Source of the DNA: Prosthecobacter debontii
Lineage (GTDB): Bacteria; Verrucomicrobiota; Verrucomicrobiia; Verrucomicrobiales; Verrucomicrobiaceae
Assembly (NCBI GenBank): GCA_945869675.1
Contig: CAMBPS010000014.1
Location: 1 to 51,643 of the forward strand
Length of the DNA: 51,643 nucleotides
Direction: 5' to 3'
Position numbers and translations under genes: made by a program. The notes under the pieces are model-generated. The model was not told the DNA's origin and did not search any database. It saw nothing but the letters and a program-made list of their open reading frames with translations. Shown here piece after piece: positions 17,577 through 25,721 of the stretch (positions are counted from its first letter, which is position 1; every line of letters starts with the position of its first letter).

Positions 17577-19118
17577 TTATGGCTGCGCAAGAATGATCTC
17601 GTAGCCGTAAATCTCGCGGAAGATGTCACACTTGGAGTTGATGGCAATCTGCTCGATCGTTGTATCCTCAATACCCGGCGTCAGGATCGTCAGGCGACTG
17701 CCTTCAGGTCGCAATTGGATACTTTTGATGCGCTGGGTATGACTGCGATCCAAGGCGTCAGCGATTCGCAAGAGAGCTGCCAGTTTAAAAACGATCATGC
17801 GCTCTTCACGGGACAGATCGGCAAAATGCGGGTGATTCTGTTCGGGGTTGTAGCGCCTGTGATAACGTGCCAGTAGCGCCACCATTTCGCGTTCAGCGGT
17901 GCTGAGGCCAAAAATCTCTGTTTGAAGCAGGATGTATAAGCTGTGCTTATGATGCTCACGCGGACTGATGAACATGCCAACTTCATGAAGCATGGCCGCA
18001 ACCCGAAGAACCAGTTCATAGCGTGGTTCAAGCGCGTGCATGGGCTGAAGCTCACGGAAAAGCTGCTGGGCAAAGTTAGAAACATGGGTCGCATGTTTAC
18101 GGTCTGTTTTATAGCGCAGTCCGATCTCACAGGCCGCCTGCATCACCTCTTCTTGAAACATGGCTGTGCGTGGCCGTGCCGTAACGAGATCCTGCATCAG
18201 TTCTCTCTGGAAGTCACCATGTGGCACCCAGAGGGTTTCATCCCCAAAACGGCTGGCAAGGGCAAGGTTGGTTTGTAGGGCAGGGACGATTCCTTCGCCG
18301 CCGGTATAATGGGTGTGCAGTTGGCGGATGAGTTCGTCCGGGCTTAGCTTGGCGAGCTTGGTCGTGTAACGCAGTAGTTCACTCTCATTCAGGCGACAGG
18401 CACCCTGCTTGGGTGTCGCTAAAAGAGGGGCCACGCTCTGAATCTCGGCACCGATGGCCACATGATGATTCATTTTATAATGCACGTAGTCCTGTTCAAG
18501 CTGATCGACCACACCGCGAATCTGTTCCTCCAAATGCAGCAAATGATGTGAGGACTCGCCGTCGCCACTGGCCACTGCTTCTCGGGCACGAAAGATGCCG
18601 AGACGGTAGTTACTGTAAGCCTCGAGGCGACCGTCTTTAAAGTAAAGGGCACGAGTATTGCCTGGGCCGATATGAGAGACAAAGGTGTTACCCGCAGAGA
18701 GTTTGGGGTTCTTTTCTAGCAAGCGCCGAGCGATTTGATAAACAAGGCGGGTCATGTCGCCATCATCAATCAATCTTGCTGCAAGGCCTGTCGTGACTTG
18801 CAGGCGGTTGAGGAAGATTTCATGATTGGTGGCTTCCGAAAGGATGTTGGTGTTGTAGAGGCGGATGGCCTCCAGTGAGATGCCATACTCCTTGGTGCTA
18901 CGCAAAAAATCGCGCAGGATGCCTGCAGCTTGCTCCATGGTGCTGCGGGTAACGATGCCGGTGCGGAAAATGTCGCGAGCGATGGGCAGCGGACGATCCA
19001 TGTGCTCGATCTCGACAAAGCCTTGGGTGTGATCTTGATAACCGATGACAATGGAAAGTGATGCTGCACCGACGTAAATGACGGCTTGTTCGGCATGGGG
19101 ACTAGTGAGTTCAGACAT
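17577..19118 (-). CDS. Ppx/GppA phosphatase-like protein with C-terminal HD-type domain
   Basis: A 513-residue protein with the two-lobed actin-like fold of exopolyphosphatase/pppGpp phosphatase followed by an HD-type helical domain. The N-terminal lobe is strongly altered. Where the family has GEEEAR the sequence is DDGDMTR (118-124), and where it has DIGGGSTE it is HIGPGNT (149-155), so the usual catalytic glutamates appear to be missing. In the HD domain the pair is His378-Glu379 (AAMLHEVG) instead of His-Asp, although HHKHSLYIL and LLARYHRR are conserved. It may bind nucleotides or polyphosphate without hydrolysing them, or use other residues. It lies 21 bp downstream of the ROK gene, probably in one transcript. 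Confidence 0.82.
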   Translation of the reverse strand: MSELTSPHAEQAVIYVGAASLSIVIGYQDHTQGFVEIEHMDRPLPIARDIFRTGIVTRSTMEQAAGILRDFLRSTKEYGISLEAIRLYNTNILSEATNHEIFLNRLQVTTGLAARLIDDGDMTRLVYQIARRLLEKNPKLSAGNTFVSHIGPGNTRALYFKDGRLEAYSNYRLGIFRAREAVASGDGESSHHLLHLEEQIRGVVDQLEQDYVHYKMNHHVAIGAEIQSVAPLLATPKQGACRLNESELLRYTTKLAKLSPDELIRQLHTHYTGGEGIVPALQTNLALASRFGDETLWVPHGDFQRELMQDLVTARPRTAMFQEEVMQAACEIGLRYKTDRKHATHVSNFAQQLFRELQPMHALEPRYELVLRVAAMLHEVGMFISPREHHKHSLYILLQTEIFGLSTAEREMVALLARYHRRYNPEQNHPHFADLSREERMIVFKLAALLRIADALDRSHTQRIKSIQLRPEGSRLTILTPGIEDTTIEQIAINSKCDIFREIYGYEIILAQP

Positions 19119-19139
19119 GAAAAGAGGAGAAAAATAAAA

Positions 19140-20276
19140 TTACAAAATTGCTGACGGCTTCTTTTCCCGCAACCAAGCGACGGAGCCAATCGCAACCGCT
19201 GAACCGCCCAGTTTGGCCACTGAGTATTTGATGCCGCGGGCTAGAGTGGGTATGGCAAAGCGGTTCACCTCCTCTTTCAGTAAATTGACGTACAGAGCAG
19301 GCAACTCTTCGACAAGCCCACCGCCGAGCGTGATTTGATCTGGTGCAAAAAGATTGACCAACGTGGCCACGCCCATGCCGAGAAAACGTATGGAATTTCT
19401 GAACATGACCATGCCCATCTCATCTGCACTTTTGAAACTACTGGCCAGTGCTTTACTGCGGATATCCCGAAGGTTTCCGCGTGTTTTTCTATCCAACTCA
19501 GGTAACTGACCGCGATAGCAGGCGATGCCTGCCTGAGAGGCGAGAGCCAGTCGGCTGGTGAGATCCTCTAGCATCACGGCCCCATTTTGCTCGCTACCTA
19601 GATGAGTGCCGGGCAGATAAATCATGCCAAGCTCCATGGCGGAAACACTACGCCCCATGATTAACTGACCATTGTAAACAAAGCCCGCACCAAGGCCAGT
19701 TCCTGGAAATACCCCCAGCAGTGAGCGTGCACCTTGACCAGCCCCAAGCTTGAATTCGCCGAAGGTTCCTGCATCCACGTCATTGAGGACAGATACAGGC
19801 TTTTTGAAGGCTGTTTTGAGAATGTTCGTTAGCCCCATGTTAGTCCAACCCAGATTCGGTGCATTGATCAGGATCCCCTTCTCAGGGTTCACCAACCCAG
19901 GGCAGCCAATGCCAATCCCTTGTAGGCCTTTGGGATCGACCTGTGCCGCCGAGATTGCTTCATGAATAGCACTGATGATTTTTTTACGTCCTTTCACCTG
20001 ACCATCGGAACCGCCGGTTGATTTTCGAGCCGTCCCTAAGACGTTATAATCTTTATCCAGAACGCAGGCCAGCATCTTGGTCCCACCGAGATCAAAGCCG
20101 ATCCAGAAAGGTAGACTTTTTAACTTAGGCGCTTTCTCAATTTTTACCGCTTTCTCAGGTTTGTCGGCCTTACCTTTAGCTTTTAGAATTTTTCCAGTTG
20201 GAACGGCTTTCACCAGTTTGGCCGACTTGCCTGCAGATTGCACTTTGGATGAGATTTGAGAATTCTGTTTTGCCAT
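19140..20276 (-). CDS. ROK-family sugar kinase-like protein
   Basis: A 378-residue cytoplasmic protein. The ATG at 20276 is chosen over an in-frame TTG three codons upstream. Residues 1-55 are a Lys/Ala/Pro-rich low-complexity extension, absent from typical ROK kinases. The kinase fold then starts at FWIGFDLGGTKMLACVLD (phosphate-1 motif DLGGTK, 62-67), with GIGIGCPGLVN, VLNDVDAGTFGEFKLGAG and FPGTGLGAGFVYNGQL. The ROK zinc signature (GH followed by CxCGxxGCxE) is replaced by ELGMIYLPGTHLGSEQNGAV, so there are no zinc cysteines. Glucokinase activity is the usual annotation, but specificity is uncertain given this loss. It is followed closely by the Ppx-like gene. Confidence 0.85.
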   Translation of the reverse strand: MAKQNSQISSKVQSAGKSAKLVKAVPTGKILKAKGKADKPEKAVKIEKAPKLKSLPFWIGFDLGGTKMLACVLDKDYNVLGTARKSTGGSDGQVKGRKKIISAIHEAISAAQVDPKGLQGIGIGCPGLVNPEKGILINAPNLGWTNMGLTNILKTAFKKPVSVLNDVDAGTFGEFKLGAGQGARSLLGVFPGTGLGAGFVYNGQLIMGRSVSAMELGMIYLPGTHLGSEQNGAVMLEDLTSRLALASQAGIACYRGQLPELDRKTRGNLRDIRSKALASSFKSADEMGMVMFRNSIRFLGMGVATLVNLFAPDQITLGGGLVEELPALYVNLLKEEVNRFAIPTLARGIKYSVAKLGGSAVAIGSVAWLREKKPSAIL

Positions 20277-20489
20277 GATTCCCAACAGAGCACGTCAGGA
20301 CAGGTTTGGGCAAGTGACAAGAACAGCCAATCTAGTCCTTGATAGAACCGACAGTCGCTCCACTGTTTTTGAAAAGTGCCTGAAAAGTTGTGTTATGGTA
20401 GAAAAGGAGTCCTGAATTCTGGGCGACTAGGTTAGGAATTGCCGGTATTGAACAACCCTTTTCGGCGGAATGTAGCCAGGTTCTTCAAG

Positions 20490-20978
20490 CTAACGGGATA
20501 ATTCGTAGCGTTTGATGTTTGGGTGATACACTTCACACTCCTTCTTATGCAGCCAGATGCTCAGCCAAAATAAAAGCACACTTCCTATAAGCACGATCAA
20601 GATGCCCCAGCATGCGCGGCGTGATCGACTCATAATCATGGCGATTAAAGTCACCGCGGCCATGCTATAATAAGCCCATGCTGTGTCCTGTCGGAGTTGT
20701 GTCTGCTTTTGAATGATCGGACCATACTCGACGGCGCTCGTAGCTAAGATGCGTGGAGTGGCTTTGAGTCGGAAGTCCAAGTAAGGCCAGACGCTAGCAC
20801 AAGAGACAAAAATGATGCCCAGTGCTAAGAGTCGGCTTTTACTCTCATTCATAACGAATGCTATGACAAGCAAGGTCACGCCAAAGGCTAACCCATAGAG
20901 AGGCAGCGACTCCATAAGGAGATGTGCGTATTCAGGGTCACGCACGCTTTGCCAGAGGTTTGTTATTTCGCGCCACAT
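20490..20978 (-). CDS. four-helix membrane protein of unknown function
   Basis: A 162-residue protein I do not recognise. The ATG at 20978 is preferred; 27 bp upstream an in-frame alternative start gives a Cys-rich leader that looks untranslated. Four membrane segments are visible at about 25-43, 49-65, 100-117 and 122-143. A soluble stretch between helices two and three contains PYLDFRLKATPRIL and a Gln/Arg-rich segment. The tail is charged. It lies 32 bp after thrC on the same strand and is likely co-transcribed, which says little about its role. Confidence 0.7.
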   Translation of the reverse strand: MWREITNLWQSVRDPEYAHLLMESLPLYGLAFGVTLLVIAFVMNESKSRLLALGIIFVSCASVWPYLDFRLKATPRILATSAVEYGPIIQKQTQLRQDTAWAYYSMAAVTLIAMIMSRSRRACWGILIVLIGSVLLFWLSIWLHKKECEVYHPNIKRYELSR

Positions 20979-21009
20979 GCAGACATCAAGGCAGCACGAA
21001 GACACTGTG

Positions 21010-22362
21010 TCAAACTTTGGAACGCAAGAATGACTTTACTGCTTCAGCCGTGGCCGCCATGGGGTAAGTTTTCAAAGTTTTGGATTTCAGCACTTCTAGA
21101 GAAGGGTGAATCGGCTCACTGCCTGTTGATGATTGTACCACCTCAGGGAATTTGGCGGGACTTGCCGTGCTGAGCACCACGCTTACCTGATCTTGTGCCA
21201 TGTCTATAAACGCGCAGGCGGTATGCGGGTCCACCACATACTGGTAGTCTTGCCAAACCTGAGCAATGGTTTGTGGGATTGTTTCATCATCCATTCGCGT
21301 GCTGCGAAAACTGGAGGCCACGTGAGGGAGGGTGACCTGCTCGCCTGCCTTCATTCGGATCATCGTTTCGCGCACCTTAGTTTGATCTTCATTCAGTCGG
21401 TAATACAGGTAGCGCTCAAAATTAGAGGCCGCCTGAATGTCCATGCTCGGTGCGTGGCTGGGGATGACCTCTCCTTCCTGATAGCATCCCGTGGTAAAAA
21501 AGCGGTGCAGGATGTCATTTTGATTGGTCGCCACGCGGAAGCCTCCACAGGGCATGCCCATTTGCTGACAAAGCCAGCCCGCCATCACATTGCCAAAATT
21601 TCCTGTCGGCACCACGAACTCGACCGTGGCACGAGCCTCTGCTGGCAGTCTTAGCCAAGCCCAGATGTAATAAACACACTGAGCTAGGACACGGGCGATG
21701 TTGATGCTATTGACGGCTGACAGATTGACCTCACCGACAAAAGTGTGATCGCCGAAGCACTCTTTGACCACTCGTTGAGCATCATCGAAAGTGCCTGGAA
21801 CTGGAATAGCGTAAACATTCGCAGCCCCAGTGCAGGCCATCTGCCGTTCTTGCAGTGGAGCTACGCGGCCATTTGGATACAAAATAAAGATTTCAATGCC
21901 ATCCTGCCCCATGCAGCCATGAATCGCTGCACTGCCTGTATCCCCTGAGGTTGCGCCCAGGACGGCTAGCTTTTTGCCTTTTAATTTAACCTGTCGTTTG
22001 TAAAGCAGGCCTAGAAGCTGCAAGGCAAAGTCTTTGAACGCCAGCGTTGGGCCGTGCCACAGTTCCAGCACGTAGATCTTATCAGAAATCTTAACCAGTG
22101 GTGCCACATCTGGCGAATCAAAACGAGCATAAGCCTCAGCGGTCAGCGTATGCCATTCTTCGTTGGGGATTTCCGGAGCAAAGAGAGTCAGGAACTCAGC
22201 GGCGAGTTGCGCATACGATAGCTTTTCCCAAGCGGGCAGTTTGTCCGCGATGGGTGGCAGTTTCTCAGGCAGAAACAGCCCACCGTCTGTGGCGAGACCG
22301 ATTTCGACAGCTTCCGAGAATGTGTGCGGGCGGGTCTGACCCCGAGTAGAGATGAAAAGCAT
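21010..22362 (-). CDS. thrC: threonine synthase
   Basis: A 450-residue PLP enzyme converting O-phosphohomoserine to threonine. The start ATG at 22362 gives MLFISTRGQTRPHTFSEAV, the usual family beginning (YxSTRG). The N-terminal block ATDGGLFLPEKLP is conserved. The PLP-binding lysine is in GPTLAFKDFALQLLG, and the phosphate-binding glycine loop and VPTGNFGNVMAG are intact. This is the long fungal/gammaproteobacterial type, not the short plant-like type. Length is normal. No other threonine-pathway gene is in the window. Confidence 0.96.
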   Translation of the reverse strand: MLFISTRGQTRPHTFSEAVEIGLATDGGLFLPEKLPPIADKLPAWEKLSYAQLAAEFLTLFAPEIPNEEWHTLTAEAYARFDSPDVAPLVKISDKIYVLELWHGPTLAFKDFALQLLGLLYKRQVKLKGKKLAVLGATSGDTGSAAIHGCMGQDGIEIFILYPNGRVAPLQERQMACTGAANVYAIPVPGTFDDAQRVVKECFGDHTFVGEVNLSAVNSINIARVLAQCVYYIWAWLRLPAEARATVEFVVPTGNFGNVMAGWLCQQMGMPCGGFRVATNQNDILHRFFTTGCYQEGEVIPSHAPSMDIQAASNFERYLYYRLNEDQTKVRETMIRMKAGEQVTLPHVASSFRSTRMDDETIPQTIAQVWQDYQYVVDPHTACAFIDMAQDQVSVVLSTASPAKFPEVVQSSTGSEPIHPSLEVLKSKTLKTYPMAATAEAVKSFLRSKV

Positions 22363-22475
22363 GGTGAGAGGGCGGAATCTGCCAAGACTCCGCCGCAACT
22401 CAAGTCCAGAGAGACTGCTTACGCTGACTCTTATCGATTCATGAAAACGGACTTCCGCTTTCAGTGATGGTCAGG

Positions 22476-23036
22476 CTAGGCTTTCGTTTTTGATGAAGAA
22501 AAAGACTCATTCATCAAGTGGCCATGAAGCTGAGAGGTGAGGGTCTCCACTCGTTCAGAAAGCTTGAGCGACATTTCGGTGAGCGCTGTGTTTTGCTTTA
22601 GGAGCTCTAAGAGTAGAGACGTCTGATTCGCTGCTAAATCCAGGCGCTCTTGACTGGCTGTTGCCAGCACCTCTCGGTGCTGCGCATCCGCCTCAGAGTG
22701 GGCTTTATCGCGATCGGCTTGGCGTGTTTGGGCCAATCAAATCAAAGGGGCCGCATAGGCCGCCTGGAGGCTAAACGCCAAATTCAGTAAAATGAAAGGA
22801 TACAAATCGAAATGGAGCGCACCCACGACATTTAGTGAAATCCACAAGGCCACGAGAACCGTCTGACAGATGATGAAAGTAGGTGTTCCAAAAAAGCGGG
22901 CAAACTTTTCGGCCTTTAATCCAAACCAATCATTGCCGAAAGCAGTTCCCAAATGAGCAACAGGTAAATGAAAGCGCAGATGATGACTGACTGATGAGAT
23001 CGTTTTAGTGACAGAGGCGAGCGGATCAGGATTCAT
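22476..23036 (-). pseudogene. DUF1003 membrane protein gene interrupted by an in-frame TGA
   Basis: The first 99 codons encode a DUF1003 N-terminal part with two membrane segments (TFIICQTVLVALWISLNVV and YPFILLNLAFSLQAAYAAPLI). A TGA codon (22737-22739) follows. The same frame then continues without any shift as LAQTRQADRDKAHSEADAQH and a coiled-coil tail ending TSQLHGHL. In the family the motif is APLI-hydrophobic-AQxRQxxRD, so the TGA replaces exactly one Leu/Met codon. A single-base nonsense change (for example TTA to TGA) or a sequencing error is likely. Recoding is not supported, because TGA is an ordinary stop elsewhere here. Two separate proteins by restart at TTG 22736 are possible. 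Confidence 0.8.
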
Positions 23037-23157
23037 CCGGCATCGTATTTTGTAAACTCAGGCTCTGCCACATTCAATGCACGGTTTCCATCTTTTTGCG
23101 ACCTTGATTGACAATTATCCCAGCCCATCCAGGATCGTCTGCGATATCGCCAGATAC

Positions 23158-23231
23158 GCGGGTGTAGTTCAATGGTAGAACACGTGCTTCCCAAGCATGA
23201 TACGTGGGTTCGATTCCCATCACCCGCTCCA
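23158..23231 (+). tRNA. tRNA-Gly (anticodon CCC)
   Basis: A complete cloverleaf can be drawn. The acceptor stem GCGGGTG pairs with CACCCGC, with discriminator T and an encoded CCA (23229-23231). The D arm is GTTC-AATGGTA-GAAC. The anticodon arm is CGTGC-TTCCCAA-GCATG, giving anticodon CCC. The T arm is GTGGG-TTCGATT-CCCAT. No second copy of the 3' end was noticed nearby, so there is no sign of an integrated element. Confidence 0.96.
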
Positions 23232-23234
23232 CGG

Positions 23235-23522
23235 TTAATGGATCTCTTCTAAGTCCACTTGGTCTGGGTTCATGGAGAAGGCGGTTTTTTCTTCATTTAA
23301 AGATCGATCCTCCTCATCCGCTTGGGTGCATGATTTGGTTGGGGGAATAAGCACGGCTCCTTTGAGCAGGCGGCAGAACTCTTTTTTGGAGAGTTGATGA
23401 AAGGTGCCTTCTTTCGTGGCTGGATCTTTCATCTGTTTGTATTCGATGTGCATGCGCGCCCATTCAACGATCCGGTAATAGACCTCCCCTTGTTTCCAAA
23501 TTTGACCTTGTTCTAACTTCAT
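23235..23522 (-). CDS. small protein of unknown function
   Basis: A 95-residue soluble protein, start ATG 23522. The N-terminal half (KLEQGQIWKQGEVYYRIVEW and HIEYKQMKDPATKEGTFHQL) reads like a small beta-barrel/SH3-like fold followed by a helix, with SKKEFCRLLKGAVLI. The C-terminal half is acidic and probably disordered. I recognise no family. Its stop is 3 bp from the 3' end of the convergent tRNA-Gly gene. The upstream neighbour is the methyltransferase, with a 35-bp gap, so the two may be co-transcribed. Confidence 0.7.
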   Translation of the reverse strand: MKLEQGQIWKQGEVYYRIVEWARMHIEYKQMKDPATKEGTFHQLSKKEFCRLLKGAVLIPPTKSCTQADEEDRSLNEEKTAFSMNPDQVDLEEIH

Positions 23523-23557
23523 AGCTGCCTAGTAAGGCCTGATTTATAGGTATGCTA

Positions 23558-24370
23558 TTAGATTTCCTCAACATCTCGACGCTGAAGGCACCAGGAACGA
23601 TAACTTAGCTGACCTTCTTTGAGGGCCTCATAGATTCGCGAACCCGGGACTCCTGCAAAGTCGAGACCAAGTGAATGAAGCGGTTTGGGCAAGCATCGGC
23701 GTATAAGTTGTTGGTTGCGCTCTGCATTGATATCCATACCCCTGAGAACAGCAGCGCTGATGTCATGGCTGGCTCGCAGGATGAGTTTAGAATTTTCGAG
23801 AGTCTGTTCCCATTCGGGTTCACTTTCACGGAAACGGAAATCGGCGTAAAGAAGATGGCCTCCGGGTTTCAATACACGCACCACTTCGGCTAGGAAGCCG
23901 GCAAAATCGGGGTAACAATGTGAGGCCTCGATATTGATGACGGCATCCATGGATTGTTCAGGGAAGGGGAGTTGTTGGGCATCTCCCCGTTGAAACTGCA
24001 GACCTTTGATTGGATGTCGTGCTTGGCAGAAATCGATCCCGAGTGGATTCAGGTCGATGCCAATGTAACTGGCTGGATTTTGTGTGCGACAGATCCATGA
24101 CGCACCACCTCCATGACCACAGCTAATCTCTAGAACGGTCTTTTGTTTTAATTCGATCTGAGTGGCGACGTGGTGATAAAGCTGGATGCAGGTCCGATTG
24201 GGTTCGTCAGCAGGATCTAGAGTGAGATTCACAGATGGGACGGTCTGAAAGGCATAATTCAGGAACAAAATATCCTGATTCTGTAATCGTTTAGTTAAAT
24301 TAGGATACCAACAACGCCAAAGGAACTGCCGGACGGGCCCGAAGGAAAAGAGGTGATTGAAGATTGGCAT
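23558..24370 (-). CDS. class I SAM-dependent methyltransferase
   Basis: A 270-residue methyltransferase. The ATG at 24370 (MPIFNHLFSF) is preferred over an in-frame TTG at 24409. Motif I is VLEISCGHGGGASW, followed by the acidic ribose-binding loop IGIDLNPLGI, motif II (FQRGDAQQLPFPEQSMDAVINIEASHCYPDF) and motif III (LKPGGHLLYADF). The opening DILFLNYAF before the SAM domain resembles methyltransferases acting on lipid or polyketide-like substrates, such as phenolphthiotriol or sterol types. The substrate is unknown. No membrane segment is obvious. Confidence 0.87.
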   Translation of the reverse strand: MPIFNHLFSFGPVRQFLWRCWYPNLTKRLQNQDILFLNYAFQTVPSVNLTLDPADEPNRTCIQLYHHVATQIELKQKTVLEISCGHGGGASWICRTQNPASYIGIDLNPLGIDFCQARHPIKGLQFQRGDAQQLPFPEQSMDAVINIEASHCYPDFAGFLAEVVRVLKPGGHLLYADFRFRESEPEWEQTLENSKLILRASHDISAAVLRGMDINAERNQQLIRRCLPKPLHSLGLDFAGVPGSRIYEALKEGQLSYRSWCLQRRDVEEI

Positions 24371-24531
24371 GAAGGTTAAGACTGTTTGTAAATTGGCCGA
24401 GTTAGTCAAATAGGAAGGGTCTAATGGAATGATTTCAGGAGAATTACGGGTGAGTTAAAGAAAGACTTGTTTCTAGTGCGAGAGAATGGTTTGCTAGTTT
24501 GCCTGTAGTCACAGCGCCAATACATTCACCG

Positions 24532-25143
24532 ATGGAGACTGCCCTTGATAAACCTACCGCTGCCGCCAGCAGTTCTGCGGAGGACCGTATCCTTGTGGAG
24601 CGTGCGCAGGATGGCGACACACGGGCTTTCGACGACTTAGTTCGTAAGTACACGCCCAAGCTCTACGGCATGGTCTACAATATGACCTCTAACCGAGAAG
24701 ACACGGCAGACCTCCTCCAAGAGATATTTGCCAAGGCCTATCGCTCCGTGAAGCGTTTCCAAGGGAAGTCGTCTTTTTACACTTGGATTTACTCGATCTC
24801 AGTGAATATGACGCTGAATTTTCTCAAAAAGCGTGGGCGCTACGCCAAAGTCAGTCTTGATGATGTGGATAGTGGTATTCAAAATGACCCCGAGTTTGTG
24901 AAGGTGACCACTGCCGCGCGAGATACGGTTCGAGAGGTAAATATTAACGAATTACAAAAAAGATTGAACGCAGCGATGATGAAGTTGTCTGGAGATCACC
25001 GCACGGTTGTCACCTTGTATGACATCCAAGGCCATCAGCACAATGAGATCTCAAAAATTCTCGGTGTGTCTGAAGGAACCGTTAGATCACGTTTGTTTTA
25101 TGCTCATCGGATTCTTCAGACTTATCTGGAGGATTTGGTGTAG
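24532..25143 (+). CDS. ECF-type RNA polymerase sigma factor
   Basis: A 203-residue sigma-70-family factor of the extracytoplasmic-function class, start ATG 24532. Sigma region 2 spans DLVRKYTPKLYGMVYNMTSN, DLLQEIFAKAYRS and the DNA-melting part FYTWIYSISVNMTLNFLKK. Region 4 is LSGDHRTVVTLYDIQGHQHN with the helix-turn-helix ISKILGVSEGTVRSRLFYA. Regions 1.1 and 3 are missing, as expected. The linker between regions 2 and 4 is rather long. The next gene, 53 bp downstream, encodes a single-pass membrane protein that may be its regulator. The target promoters cannot be read from here. Confidence 0.94.
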   Translation: METALDKPTAAASSSAEDRILVERAQDGDTRAFDDLVRKYTPKLYGMVYNMTSNREDTADLLQEIFAKAYRSVKRFQGKSSFYTWIYSISVNMTLNFLKKRGRYAKVSLDDVDSGIQNDPEFVKVTTAARDTVREVNINELQKRLNAAMMKLSGDHRTVVTLYDIQGHQHNEISKILGVSEGTVRSRLFYAHRILQTYLEDLV

Positions 25144-25196
25144 CCATTGTTGAGTCGCCCATCCTTTAATCAAAGACACATCCAAAATACCTGCTC

Positions 25197-25721
25197 ATGA
25201 GTGAATTTGAAGACATCCAGCGCCTGATCCGTCTGAAGAGGTTTGAAGCTCCCAAAGAGGATTTCGTTGAGGACTTTTTGGCTAAATTTCATGAGCATCA
25301 GCGCTCTGAAATGCTGCGTCAATCTTCCTTGAGTCTTCTCTGGGAACGTATGACGACGTATTTTGATGACCTCATCGCTCCGCGCATGGTTTTGGTGCCT
25401 GCGGCTGTTTGTGTCGGTTTTTTGGCCATTTGGGGTGCAATGAACATCAGGTCTGGCGACTCGATTGATGTGACAGGCTCCTTGGCCTCGTCACAGTCAA
25501 TGCCCGCGGTCATGTCCAAACAACCTGCTTTTGATGTCGATAGCCAATTGATCCGTGAGGTGGAAAACAACCGTGTTCTCGAGATCGAAGGCATCTTGCT
25601 GAGTCGCCATTTTGAAACGGATCACACCTTGCAACCAGATCTCGTGGATGTTGTGAGCGTTTCTGGCTCAGCCACGCCTGTTTCCGCGGAGTTGCAACCC
25701 GTAGCTGGCTTCAACCGCTAA
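25197..25721 (+). CDS. single-pass membrane protein, possible anti-sigma factor
   Basis: A 174-residue protein with a charged N-terminal cytoplasmic part (residues 1-60), one membrane helix (about 64-83, MVLVPAAVCVGFLAIWGAM) and a roughly 90-residue polar outer part. Topology and position directly behind an ECF sigma gene suggest an anti-sigma factor or co-regulated partner. The zinc anti-sigma signature HxxxCxxC is absent, so this rests on context only. The final 11 bp overlap the convergent dehydrogenase gene. Confidence 0.72.
   Translation: MSEFEDIQRLIRLKRFEAPKEDFVEDFLAKFHEHQRSEMLRQSSLSLLWERMTTYFDDLIAPRMVLVPAAVCVGFLAIWGAMNIRSGDSIDVTGSLASSQSMPAVMSKQPAFDVDSQLIREVENNRVLEIEGILLSRHFETDHTLQPDLVDVVSVSGSATPVSAELQPVAGFNR

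Noticed and set aside
23158..23240. tRNA-Gly as an attachment site of a genomic island
   Set aside because: No repeat of the tRNA 3' end and no integrase were seen in the window.
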